Shown here: positions 1 to 5,364 of the stretch, piece by piece
Layout of the letters: every line of letters starts with the position of its first letter
How positions within the stretch are numbered: the first letter of the stretch is position 1
The notes under the pieces: generated by a model
Seen by the model: the letters and a program-made list of their open reading frames with translations, nothing else
Told to the model about the DNA's origin: nothing
Databases searched by the model: none
Program-made: the position numbers and the translations under genes
NCBI GenBank assembly: GCA_024691265.1
Contig: JAILNT010000128.1
Span: 1 to 5,490, forward strand
Length of the DNA: 5,490 bases
Direction: 5' to 3'
Source of the DNA: Treponema sp.
Lineage (GTDB): Bacteria > Spirochaetota > Spirochaetia > Treponematales > Treponemataceae

Positions 1-26
1 TAAATAATCTTTTTCAAGATGGAAAA

Positions 27-48
27 ATAAAAAAGCTTTCTTTTTTAT
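27..48 (-). terminator. AT-rich hairpin, possible terminator of the small membrane protein gene
   Basis: A perfect 9-bp inverted repeat (ATAAAAAAG / CTTTTTTAT) with a 4-nt loop lies about 33 bp past the stop codon of the minus-strand gene at 81-296. Read on the minus strand it is followed by a short T run (positions 26 to 23). The layout fits a rho-independent terminator, but the stem has only one G-C pair and would be weak. It could also be chance in A/T-tract DNA. Confidence 0.35.
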
Positions 49-80
49 GGAAAAACAGATTAACCATATCGAAATAACTA

Positions 81-296
81 TTATTCAGCAGCTTCTTCAG
101 AATTTTCTTCGCTTTGAGGCTCTGCAGTTTCTTCAGGAGCGGCTTTTTTTACAGGAGCTTTTTTCACAACAACAGAATGAACGTTACGCTTTTTATAAGA
201 AGCTACATAACACACAATATTAAGGTATAAAACAACTCCTACTGTTATTACTATTACATGCCAGTCCGTTATTATTTGCTTTACAATATCAACCAT
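81..296 (-). CDS. Small single-pass membrane protein with a charged Lys/Ala/Pro then Glu-rich tail, function unknown
   Basis: I do not recognise this 71-residue protein as a named family. Residues about 13-33 form one hydrophobic segment (starting near VIVITVGVVLYL). It is followed by the basic cluster YKKR at 34-37, which by the positive-inside rule puts the C-terminus in the cytoplasm. The tail has two half-repeats (KKAPV, KKAAP at 45-54) and then a Glu/Ala-rich acidic end. Such low-complexity tails are often flexible linkers or docking segments. The ATG at 294-296 is supported by a GGAG ribosome binding site 5 nt upstream (302-305 on the plus strand). The gene is divergent from the glycosyltransferase genes and appears to be transcribed alone in this window. 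That it is a real gene is inferred from the SD, the coherent membrane segment and the terminator-like hairpin beyond it; no function can be assigned. Confidence 0.68.
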   Translation of the reverse strand: MVDIVKQIITDWHVIVITVGVVLYLNIVCYVASYKKRNVHSVVVKKAPVKKAAPEETAEPQSEENSEEAAE

Positions 297-315
297 ATAA
301 ACTCCAGTATGTCAT

Positions 316-343
316 ATTATCGGCAGAAAGTATAGCTTGTTAT
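316..343 (-). promoter_or_regulatory. Candidate promoter for the small membrane protein gene
   Basis: On the minus strand a -35-like ATAACA (338-343, 4/6 to consensus) is separated by 16 bp from GATAAT (316-321, 5/6). The predicted transcript would start near 309 and carry only a short leader with the GGAG site. A second -10-like TATACT lies at 329-334 without a good -35. AT-rich DNA gives many such matches, so this is tentative. Confidence 0.3.
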
Positions 344-374
344 AAGATATGATAAAGTATAAACTTTCTTATCC

Positions 375-393
375 GTTACATTAAGAGTGTAAC
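375..393. repeat. Perfect inverted repeat GTTACA-N7-TGTAAC in the divergent intergenic region
   Basis: Two 6-bp arms are separated by 7 bp, midway between the divergent genes starting at 296 (minus) and 460 (plus). Arm length and spacing would suit a dimeric repressor or activator, or a weak RNA hairpin. There is no T tract, so it is not a terminator. No regulator can be named. The rest of the 297-459 intergenic region holds A/T-rich -10-like sequences, but no convincing plus-strand promoter that I can single out. Confidence 0.35.
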
Positions 394-431
394 ACAGAAT
401 AAAAGAACTTTGTTTTCGTTTTTGTTCAGAC

Positions 432-444
432 AATCAATTTGATT
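432..444. repeat. Inverted repeat AATCAA-T-TTGATT just upstream of the first glycosyltransferase
   Basis: A perfect 6-bp inverted repeat with a 1-bp centre ends 2 bp before the AGGA ribosome binding site (447-450). It includes the TTG at 439 that could be mistaken for a start codon. It may be an operator. The arms are too close together to form an RNA hairpin. It is short enough to arise by chance. Confidence 0.25.
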
Positions 445-459
445 ACAGGAATACAACTT

Positions 460-1458
460 ATGAAATATGTTTACGTTTTAGTATCAGGAGAAAAAGATTA
501 CTACTATGAACAGGCTCTAATGTCAGCCTATTCCATGAGGCTTCATAATAAAAATGCTCATGTGATTGTTCTTGTAGATAACAAAACAAATGCTTCATTT
601 ACAGGAAAAAGGGAAGCTTTAAAAGATTATGTAGATGAAATTATAAGCGTTGATTTTGATGAAAGTGTTCCAAATGTAGACCGTTCAAGGCTTATAAAAA
701 CATCAATACCAGAATATGTAGCAGGAGACTTTTTATATATTGATTGCGACACAATAATAACAAGTGACCTTTCTGAAATTGAAGATACAAATAAATATCC
801 TTTTGCAACAGCAGGCATTCTTGACGGACACACGAGTATAGAAGAACATATTCATAAAGATTATTTTCTTGCAAGAGATAAAAAGCTTGGCTTTACAGCC
901 TGCAAAAATCAAGGCTATAGCATAAACGGCGGCTTAGTTCTTTGTAGAGATTCAGAAGAAGGAAAAGAGCTTTTCAAAAAATGGAATGAACTTTGGAAAT
1001 ACTCTGCTTATGAAAAAAATGATAAGCATGACCAGTCTGCATTAAACGAAGCAAACTGGAGAACAGGAAATAAAATGCAGCTGCTCCCAGGTGAATGGAA
1101 TTGTCAGCCAGGTCATGGAGGACTTGCATATCTTGAAAATGCAAAAATCATACACTACTTTTCTTCAGAAATGAGTGGAAGAAAATATATTCCTTACTAT
1201 AAGCTTGCACAAAAAGATATACAGCAAAGAATAAAAGACGAAGGAAAAATTCCAGAAGACATAAAAGACATGATTAAAAAGCCAAAGTTCTTATTTAATC
1301 CCGTTCACATAGTAAACGACAGCAGAATAGTAAGTATCATGCAATCGCCTATAATATTTACAATGTCTGATATAAAGGCAAAGTTTCCAAAGCTTTTTTC
1401 ATTAATGGAAAAGCAGGCAAGTTTTATAAGAAATCTTGGAAAAAGATTCTTAAAATAG
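460..1458 (+). CDS. GT8-like glycosyltransferase (GT-A fold, DxD motif)
   Basis: A 332-residue enzyme that probably transfers a sugar from a nucleotide-sugar donor to a glycan or glycolipid acceptor on the cytoplasmic side of the membrane. Visible family marks, in order, are an N-terminal beta strand (YVYVLVSG, 3-10), a second strand (HVIVLVD, 34-40), the metal-binding DCD at 95-97 within LYIDCDTII, SINGGLVLC at 154-162, DQSALNE at 191-197 and the late motif KIIHYF at 229-234 whose His usually joins the metal site. These follow the GT8 and related DxD pattern; donor and acceptor sugars cannot be read off. The C-terminal 60 residues are basic and may sit on the membrane. The start is ATG 460, with AGGA 9 nt upstream; an in-frame TTG at 439 would add seven residues but lacks an SD. 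The GT4 gene follows after 16 bp, so the two are probably co-transcribed. Confidence 0.88.
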   Translation: MKYVYVLVSGEKDYYYEQALMSAYSMRLHNKNAHVIVLVDNKTNASFTGKREALKDYVDEIISVDFDESVPNVDRSRLIKTSIPEYVAGDFLYIDCDTIITSDLSEIEDTNKYPFATAGILDGHTSIEEHIHKDYFLARDKKLGFTACKNQGYSINGGLVLCRDSEEGKELFKKWNELWKYSAYEKNDKHDQSALNEANWRTGNKMQLLPGEWNCQPGHGGLAYLENAKIIHYFSSEMSGRKYIPYYKLAQKDIQQRIKDEGKIPEDIKDMIKKPKFLFNPVHIVNDSRIVSIMQSPIIFTMSDIKAKFPKLFSLMEKQASFIRNLGKRFLK

Positions 1459-1474
1459 AGGAAATATTATTTTT

Positions 1475-2557
1475 ATGAAAAACAGAATAATAGCGATAAA
1501 CGGCGAAGCCTGGTGCAGAAATCTTACGGGAATAGAAAGATTTACTATAGAAGTAGTTACATACTTAGATAAAATGGTAAAAAAAGGCTCAATGGAGTTA
1601 GTATTACCAGCTAATGCAAAAAATCTACCGGAACTTCAAAACATAAAAATCGTAAAGCTTGATAAAGAAGCTCATTTCTTCCCTCGCTGGACTGTAATCG
1701 ACTTTCAGAAATATGCATTGAAGAAAAAGGCAATTACGTTTAATTTTGCAAATACCTGTCCCCTATTTTCTCCTAACATTACAGTTTTACACGATATATA
1801 CTGCCAGCTTTATAAAAATGATTTTAAATCAAGAAAAGACAAGCTTATAAGGCTTTATAGCACTTTTATGTACAGATGGGTTGCAAAGCATGCTATAAAA
1901 GTATTCACGGTATCAGAATATACAAAGAAAACAATTGTTGATGCTTATCATGTAAAGCCTGATAAAATAGATGTTGTATACGATGGAGTAAGCCAGTACA
2001 ACGAAATAAAGGCAGACAATTCTATATTTGAAAGATTCCCTGAATTAAAAGAAAAAGCTTTTTATTTCACACTAGGCAGCCTTTCAAACAGAAAAAACTT
2101 AAAATGGATAGCAAAGCACGCAGAAAAATATCAAAATGAGACTTTTGTAATATCTGGTAAATCCCTTATAGGTTCTCTTGTGCCAGAGGAACTAAAAAAA
2201 CTTGCAACTCTCCCAAATGTTATAATGGCAGGTTATTTACAAGATGCAGAAGTAAAAGCCTTATTTACTAAAGCAAAAGCCTTTATATTCCCATCATATT
2301 TTGAAGGTTTTGGTATTCCACCATTAGAGGCCCTTTCATGCGGCTGCCCTGTCATAATATCTAATAGTTCATGTTTACCAGAAATATATGGAAACTGTGC
2401 CCATTATATAGACCCTGATAAAAGCGATATAAACTTAGATGAACTGCTAAAAGAACCGGTAGAAAATGCAGATAAACTATTTGAAAAATATAGCTTTGAA
2501 AAATCTGCTGAACGTATATATGAATCTTTGAAAAAAATAGATGTTATAGATATTTAA
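1475..2557 (+). CDS. GT4-family glycosyltransferase (GT-B fold)
   Basis: A 360-residue retaining glycosyltransferase, likely adding a hexose such as mannose from a nucleotide sugar during surface-polysaccharide or glycolipid assembly. The N-terminal domain has the glycine loop NLTGIERF (16-23), VLHDIY at 104-109 and TVSEYTKK at 145-152. The C-terminal domain has LGSLSNRKNL (200-209), whose Arg-Lys pair matches the usual donor-phosphate site. It also has FPSYFEGFGIPPLEA (272-286) with the E-x7-E pair E277 and E285, followed by GCPVI and SCLPEIYG. Length and motif order match the mannosyltransferase-like GT4 proteins of O-antigen loci. The N-terminal domain is complete, with no sign of frameshift. 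The ATG is preceded by a GAGGA site at 1458-1462, a rather long 12 nt away, which overlaps the upstream stop codon. It is therefore likely translated in tandem with the GT8-like gene. Sugar specificity is unknown. Confidence 0.92.
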   Translation: MKNRIIAINGEAWCRNLTGIERFTIEVVTYLDKMVKKGSMELVLPANAKNLPELQNIKIVKLDKEAHFFPRWTVIDFQKYALKKKAITFNFANTCPLFSPNITVLHDIYCQLYKNDFKSRKDKLIRLYSTFMYRWVAKHAIKVFTVSEYTKKTIVDAYHVKPDKIDVVYDGVSQYNEIKADNSIFERFPELKEKAFYFTLGSLSNRKNLKWIAKHAEKYQNETFVISGKSLIGSLVPEELKKLATLPNVIMAGYLQDAEVKALFTKAKAFIFPSYFEGFGIPPLEALSCGCPVIISNSSCLPEIYGNCAHYIDPDKSDINLDELLKEPVENADKLFEKYSFEKSAERIYESLKKIDVIDI

Positions 2558-2602
2558 TTTTATTTATAAGCTTTTTTTTCAATAGTATTAAAATTAAAAA
2601 AG

Positions 2603-2608
2603 TATAAT
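2603..2608 (+). promoter_or_regulatory. Consensus -10 box (TATAAT) upstream of hisH
   Basis: A perfect TATAAT sits 45 bp before the hisH ATG in the 95-bp gap after the GT4 gene. No good -35 lies 16-18 bp upstream; the best is TTCAAT (2578-2583) at 19 bp. Initiation about 7 bp downstream (near 2615) would give a leader of about 38 nt. It would also put the in-frame TTG at 2617 almost at the transcript end, which favours ATG 2653 as the start. hisHF may thus be partly independent of the glycosyltransferase genes. Confidence 0.4.
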
Positions 2609-2652
2609 TAAAACGCTTGAACGACTATGTTTCTTTTATTAGAATTAGCAGC

Positions 2653-3333
2653 ATGACTGGTATTGTTGATTATAATGCAGGAAACATACGTTCTGTGGAA
2701 AGAGCCTTAGAATATCTCAATGCTCCTTATATCTTATCTAAAAAGCCTTCTGATTTAGAAAACTGTTCAAGGCTGATATTCCCAGGAGTGGGAGAAGCAG
2801 CCTATGCAATGCAGCAGCTAAAGCTTACAGGCTTTGATATTTTTCTAAAAGACTGGGTAAAAGAAGGAAAAGCTCTTTTAGGTATTTGTCTTGGTAGTCA
2901 GATAATCTTTGAACATTCAGAAGAAGGAGATGTTGATTGTCTTGGACTTTTAAAAGGAACTATCCGCCATTTTAGAAATGTTTGGGACGAAGAAGCTGAT
3001 GAAGCCGTAAAAGCCGCAGCACCAATGCAGCCTATAGGATTAAAGATTCCAGAAATGGGCTGGAATGATTTAAGCTATGATAATGGCAGTAGCTATTTAC
3101 TTAACGGTATCCCAGAACACAGTGATTTCTATTTTGTCCATTCTTATATAATCCAGCCAGAAGATGAAAAGATAATAAAAGCTCATGTAAATTACGGTTG
3201 TAAAGTACCGGCATGTGTTGAAAAAGATAATATAACAGCCTTTCAATTTCACCCTGAAAAGTCCGGAAAAAGCGGGCTTCAGATTCTTAAAAACTATGTA
3301 AAAGCTGATATTACAGGGGGTGAAAAATGCTAA
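2653..3333 (+). CDS. hisH: Imidazole glycerol phosphate synthase, glutaminase subunit HisH
   Basis: This class-I glutamine amidotransferase hydrolyses glutamine and passes ammonia to HisF for imidazole ring closure in histidine synthesis, in the cytoplasm. The 226-residue protein starts with the typical GIVDYNAGN (3-11). It carries the oxyanion-loop motif PGVG (44-47), the nucleophile C79 in GICLGSQ, the interface motif PEMGWN (133-138) and the catalytic H200 and E202 in FHPEKS, so it should be active. It is about 20 residues longer than typical HisH proteins. The extra length is an acidic, Ala-rich insert around 109-127, between the nucleophile and PEMGWN. ATG 2653 is chosen because homologues begin there; an upstream TTG at 2617 would add 12 unlikely residues. 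No clear SD precedes the ATG. The gene overlaps hisF by 7 bp, as expected for a 1:1 complex. An alternative role, feeding ammonia to a sugar amidotransferase, is judged less likely. Confidence 0.95.
   Translation: MTGIVDYNAGNIRSVERALEYLNAPYILSKKPSDLENCSRLIFPGVGEAAYAMQQLKLTGFDIFLKDWVKEGKALLGICLGSQIIFEHSEEGDVDCLGLLKGTIRHFRNVWDEEADEAVKAAAPMQPIGLKIPEMGWNDLSYDNGSSYLLNGIPEHSDFYFVHSYIIQPEDEKIIKAHVNYGCKVPACVEKDNITAFQFHPEKSGKSGLQILKNYVKADITGGEKC
3315..3323 (+). promoter_or_regulatory. Strong ribosome binding site for hisF inside the end of hisH
   Basis: AGGGGGTGA differs from the ideal AGGAGGTGA at one base and lies 3 nt before the hisF ATG at 3327. It is within the last codons of hisH, so translation of the two subunits is probably coupled. 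Confidence 0.7.
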
Positions 3334-4091
3334 AAAAAAGAATTATAGTATGTCTTGATGTAAAAGACGGCAGAACGACAAAAGGCGTAAAGTTCAAAAA
3401 CAACATAGACATTGGCGACCCTGTAGATATGGCAGCAGAATATTATAAACAGGGAGTAGATGAACTTGTTTTTTATGATATTATGGCTTCAGCCAGAGGA
3501 AGAGGACCTATTCTTGACCTTATATCAAAGGTTGCAAGTAAAGTGTTTATTCCTTTTTGTGTAGGAGGAGGAATATCAAGCCTTGACGATATCCGCTCCA
3601 CAATTCTTGCCGGTGCCGAAAAGATAAGCTTGAATTCTCAGGCTGTAAAAAATCCAAATCTTATAAAAGAAGGTGCAAGAGTATTTGGGAACCAATGTAT
3701 AGTACTCGGTATGGACGCTGCGAAAGATGAAAGCTGTCCATCAGGCTATAGGGTGTACATAAATGGCGGCAGAGTAAAAACCGAGCTTGATGCAAGAGAA
3801 TGGGCAATAGAAGCCGTAAAGCTTGGAGCCGGGGAGATAGTTTTGAACAGTATAGACGCAGACGGCATGAAAAACGGTTATGAACTTAATCTTACCCGTA
3901 TGATTGCAGAAGCAGTAGACGTACCTGTAATAGCTTCGGGAGGAGGCGGAAAACCTGAACATCTAGCAAATATTCTTACAGAAGGCAAAGCCGACGCAGC
4001 ATTAATTGCATCTATGGTACATTCTGGAGAATATACGGTAGCTTCAATAAAAGAAGAGCTAAAAAATATGAATGTTCCTGTTCGTCTCTAA
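3327..4091 (+). CDS. hisF: Imidazole glycerol phosphate synthase, cyclase subunit HisF
   Basis: This (beta/alpha)8-barrel enzyme uses ammonia from HisH to convert PRFAR into imidazole glycerol phosphate and AICAR, linking histidine and purine synthesis. The 254-residue protein has the expected length. The catalytic acids D11 (in CLDVKDGR) and D130 (in LGMDA) are present. So are the barrel-bottom gate residues of the ammonia tunnel, R5, E46, K99 and E170 (Thermotoga E167, shifted by a 3-residue insertion). Phosphate-binding segments are seen at VGGGI (79-83), LNSQAV (102-107) and IASGGGG (202-208). The internal half-barrel symmetry shows as matching GGG-type strand ends in both halves. HisF-like paralogues in sugar-amidation pathways, as I recall them, lose the CLD aspartate; its retention here supports true histidine synthesis. 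The start overlaps the hisH stop by 7 bp behind a near-ideal SD. No other his genes are in the window. Confidence 0.97.
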   Translation: MLKKRIIVCLDVKDGRTTKGVKFKNNIDIGDPVDMAAEYYKQGVDELVFYDIMASARGRGPILDLISKVASKVFIPFCVGGGISSLDDIRSTILAGAEKISLNSQAVKNPNLIKEGARVFGNQCIVLGMDAAKDESCPSGYRVYINGGRVKTELDAREWAIEAVKLGAGEIVLNSIDADGMKNGYELNLTRMIAEAVDVPVIASGGGGKPEHLANILTEGKADAALIASMVHSGEYTVASIKEELKNMNVPVRL

Positions 4092-4133
4092 AAAACTTTT
4101 ATTCCACGCTAAACATTCATAGCTTCAAAAGAA

Positions 4134-4162
4134 TATCAATTCCCCTTAGAGGGGAGTTGATA
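4134..4162. terminator. 13-bp hairpin between convergent hisF and queD
   Basis: TATCAATTCCCCT and AGGGGAGTTGATA pair over 13 positions around a TAG loop, with one G-U wobble on the plus-strand RNA (4140/4156). The stem begins 42 bp past the hisF stop and 22 bp past the queD stop. There is no T run right after it on the plus strand. On the minus strand it is followed by TTCTTTTG, but the wobble becomes a C-A mismatch. It probably serves as a shared transcription or mRNA 3'-end structure; a classical terminator is not fully supported. The rest of the 93-bp gap shows nothing else. Confidence 0.5.
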
Positions 4163-4184
4163 AGGCGTTGAATCTAATAAAAAA

Positions 4185-4562
4185 CTAGTCTGGTATGTAA
4201 CGGGCTCTGCTTGTTTCCGTTTCAAATACATCTACTGCTGAAAGTTTTATTTTTCCTGCTTTTAATTCCGGTATTTTTTCAAGTATTGAATCCGCTATAT
4301 ATTTTGCAATGCGTTCTGCACTAGGATTTTGACAGAATATGTCCATATCATTTAGATTTGTATGATCCATTGTTTTGCAAACTTCTCTAAGAGCTTTCTT
4401 TAATACTGTAAAATCAAGAAGCATTCCGCCTTTATTTAACTCATTTCCAGTTACATGGGCATAGACTTTATAATTATGACCATGTAGATTTTCACATTTG
4501 CCATTATAATCTTTTAAAAAATGAGCTGCCGCAAAATCAGCTGTAACACGAATTTCGTACAT
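4185..4562 (-). CDS. queD: 6-carboxy-tetrahydropterin synthase QueD (PTPS family)
   Basis: This cytoplasmic zinc enzyme converts dihydroneopterin triphosphate to 6-carboxy-tetrahydropterin, an early step towards preQ0 and queuosine in tRNA. The 125-residue protein has the expected length. Zinc ligands are H14 (in FAAAH), H27 and H29. The CxxxHGH motif (C23 to H29) is the form typical of QueD and PTPS. The catalytic set is C23 with D66 and H67 in MDHTNLND, and E114 in FETETS is the likely pterin-anchoring Glu. NPSAERIA at 79-86 is a further family mark. Start: ATG 4562 matches where homologues begin (MYEIRVTADF). The frame stays open upstream to an ATG at 4631, but the extra 23 residues are hydrophobic and not part of the family. 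No clear SD is seen. A eukaryote-type 6-pyruvoyl role is less likely in this setting. No queC, queE or queF is in the window. Confidence 0.93.
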   Translation of the reverse strand: MYEIRVTADFAAAHFLKDYNGKCENLHGHNYKVYAHVTGNELNKGGMLLDFTVLKKALREVCKTMDHTNLNDMDIFCQNPSAERIAKYIADSILEKIPELKAGKIKLSAVDVFETETSRARYIPD

Positions 4563-4572
4563 AGCACAACAA

Positions 4573-4590
4573 TATAACATAAGTGTTATA
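4573..4590. repeat. 18-bp palindrome upstream of queD, operator-like
   Basis: TATAACATAAGTGTTATA consists of perfect 7-bp arms (4573-4579 and 4584-4590) around 4 bp. It starts 11 bp upstream of the queD ATG. It could bind a dimeric repressor or form a short leader hairpin. The arms contain -10-like hexamers (TATAAC) on both strands, so part of the symmetry may reflect promoter elements. Confidence 0.4.
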
Positions 4591-4620
4591 AATCTACTAG
4601 CAGCCAGCAAGATAAATAAC

Positions 4621-4626
4621 ATTATA
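4621..4626 (-). promoter_or_regulatory. Consensus -10 box (TATAAT) for queD
   Basis: On the minus strand TATAAT lies 58 bp before the queD ATG. A start about 7 bp further on would give a leader of roughly 50 nt that contains the palindrome at 4573-4590. No convincing -35 is visible at 16-18 bp, so strength and reality are uncertain. The leader does not match the preQ1-I riboswitch consensus as I know it. Confidence 0.33.
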
Positions 4627-4653
4627 AACAAGGCTGAGTTATTGTTGTTTTGC

Positions 4654-4682
4654 TTGATACCCTATTCAGTAGGGTGTATGTT
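4654..4682 (+). promoter_or_regulatory. Toxin-antitoxin operon promoter with a palindrome in the spacer
   Basis: TTGATA (4654-4659, 5/6) and TATGTT (4677-4682, 4/6) are spaced by exactly 17 bp. Another -10-like TATAAC at 4682-4687 is less well placed. Between the boxes, ACCCTA and TAGGGT (4659-4664, 4670-4675) form a perfect inverted repeat with a 5-bp centre. Type II antitoxins with HTH domains typically repress their own operon through such a site, so it is a likely operator for the antitoxin encoded at 5032-5364. Confidence 0.5.
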
Positions 4683-5045
4683 ATAACTAAGAAAAGAGAA
4701 TTTATCATTACAAAAGAATTTGACCGTACTTGGAAAGAACTCGGCTTGAATGATGATGATTTGGGTGAATTGGAAATATATCTTTGCAAAAATCCTGATT
4801 GCGGGGATACATTGGAAGGAACCGGCGGAGTTAAGAAATTTCGCTGGGCATTAGAAGGTCGTGGCAAAAGTGGTGGTGCAAGAATTATATATTTGGATAT
4901 AATTTTTGCTGAGCATATTTATCTTCTTACAACATTTCCAAAGAATGAAAAAGCAAATTTGAGTAAGGCTGAACGGAATCAAATGAAAACTATAGTAACA
5001 GCAATAAAAAATGCTGAGAAGGAGGCACAAAATGGCAAAAAATAA
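4674..5045 (+). CDS. RelE/HigB-family toxin of a type II toxin-antitoxin system
   Basis: A small basic protein, about 123 residues from the GTG, of the RelE/HigB superfamily, whose members are usually ribosome-dependent mRNA endonucleases. Family marks are TKEFDRTWKELGLNDDDL (13-30), EGTGGVKKFRWALEGRGKSG (48-67), ARIIY (69-73), IYLL (82-85) and PKNEKANLSKAER (89-101). Likely catalytic basics include K54, K55, R57, R63, K65 and R70 plus K90/K93. The start is unclear: in-frame choices are TTG 4650, GTG 4674, or rare ATA/ATC/ATT codons further down. The ATG at 4678 is out of frame and stops at once. Homologues begin only a few residues before FIITKEF, so GTG 4674 is the best conventional choice, although it lacks an SD and overlaps the proposed promoter. 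The frame itself is intact. It overlaps the antitoxin gene by 14 bp, which fits the toxin-first HigBA order. Confidence 0.88.
   Translation: MYVITKKREFIITKEFDRTWKELGLNDDDLGELEIYLCKNPDCGDTLEGTGGVKKFRWALEGRGKSGGARIIYLDIIFAEHIYLLTTFPKNEKANLSKAERNQMKTIVTAIKNAEKEAQNGKK
5019..5025 (+). promoter_or_regulatory. Perfect ribosome binding site that fixes the antitoxin start
   Basis: AAGGAGG lies 6 nt before ATG 5032, inside the end of the toxin gene. It selects this ATG over the in-frame ATG at 5011, which it would overlap. Such a strong site should give the antitoxin higher translation than the poorly initiated toxin. Confidence 0.75.
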
Positions 5046-5364
5046 AGCGTTTGAAAGTATCATGACTGGTCTCTCTGAAAGTCTTGCATATGCAAATGGC
5101 GATAATTCTAAAGCAAGAAAAATGAACGTTACAGTTGCAGAACTTCCTCAGTATCGCGACAAAGAAATTAAGCAGATTCGAGAAGATTTGAATCTTACTC
5201 AGAAGAATTTTGCCTTCGTTCTTGGAGTTTCTCCTAAAACCGTTGAGGCTTGGGAATCTGGTAGAAATGTTCCACAGGGAATTGCCCAAAGATTCTTACA
5301 TGTTCTTCGTATTGGTGGTAAAAAACTTCTTCAAGATTATAATGTTGTTACTGTAACGATGTAA
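5032..5364 (+). CDS. XRE-family helix-turn-helix antitoxin (HigA-like)
   Basis: A 110-residue DNA-binding protein that should neutralise the toxin encoded just upstream and repress the operon. An N-terminal arm (1-45) with EL, PQYRDKE and alternating polar residues probably contacts the toxin. The XRE-type HTH spans about 46-92: IKQIREDLNLTQKNFAFVLG, then VSPKTVEAWESGRNVP as turn and recognition helix (66-81), then a last helix IAQRFLHVL (84-92). The pattern LTQ...FA..LGVS..TV..WE.GR.VP is characteristic. The start ATG 5032 has a perfect SD; translation probably couples with the toxin through the 14-bp overlap. Isoleucine is never coded by ATA here, unlike in the glycosyltransferases, a weak hint of separate origin. 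The stop codon sits in an 8-bp tandem duplication. An alternative reading as a stand-alone regulator is unlikely given the partner. Confidence 0.9.
   Translation: MAKNKAFESIMTGLSESLAYANGDNSKARKMNVTVAELPQYRDKEIKQIREDLNLTQKNFAFVLGVSPKTVEAWESGRNVPQGIAQRFLHVLRIGGKKLLQDYNVVTVTM

Noticed and set aside
627..874. Antisense open frames across the GT8-like gene
   Set aside because: They lie opposite a well-supported glycosyltransferase, have no SD and look like shadow frames with no family features.
2528..2582. Inverted repeat TTGAAAAAAA / TTTTTTTCAA around the end of the GT4 gene
   Set aside because: The arms are A/T tracts with a 35-nt loop and only one G-C pair. This is expected by chance in such DNA and too weak to call a terminator.
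2617..2652. TTG 2617 as the hisH start
   Set aside because: HisH homologues begin at the M-x-G-I-V-D-Y segment, and the TTG would lie at the predicted transcript 5' end without an SD.
3741..3962. Antisense open frame inside hisF
   Set aside because: Shadow of a highly conserved gene, with no domain features.
4563..4620. preQ1 riboswitch before queD
   Set aside because: The minus-strand leader lacks the recognisable class I hairpin and A-rich tail; only a simple palindrome is seen.
4563..4631. N-terminal hydrophobic extension of QueD (in-frame ATG at 4631), possible signal or membrane segment
   Set aside because: QueD is a cytoplasmic enzyme whose homologues begin at the MYEI-like start. 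The extension includes the palindrome and the likely promoter region, so it is probably untranslated.
4622..4867. Antisense open frame across the toxin N-terminus, and similar ones at 4851-5063 and 4990-5289
   Set aside because: Opposite strand of recognisable toxin and antitoxin genes; the compositions are low-complexity and no start signal is evident.
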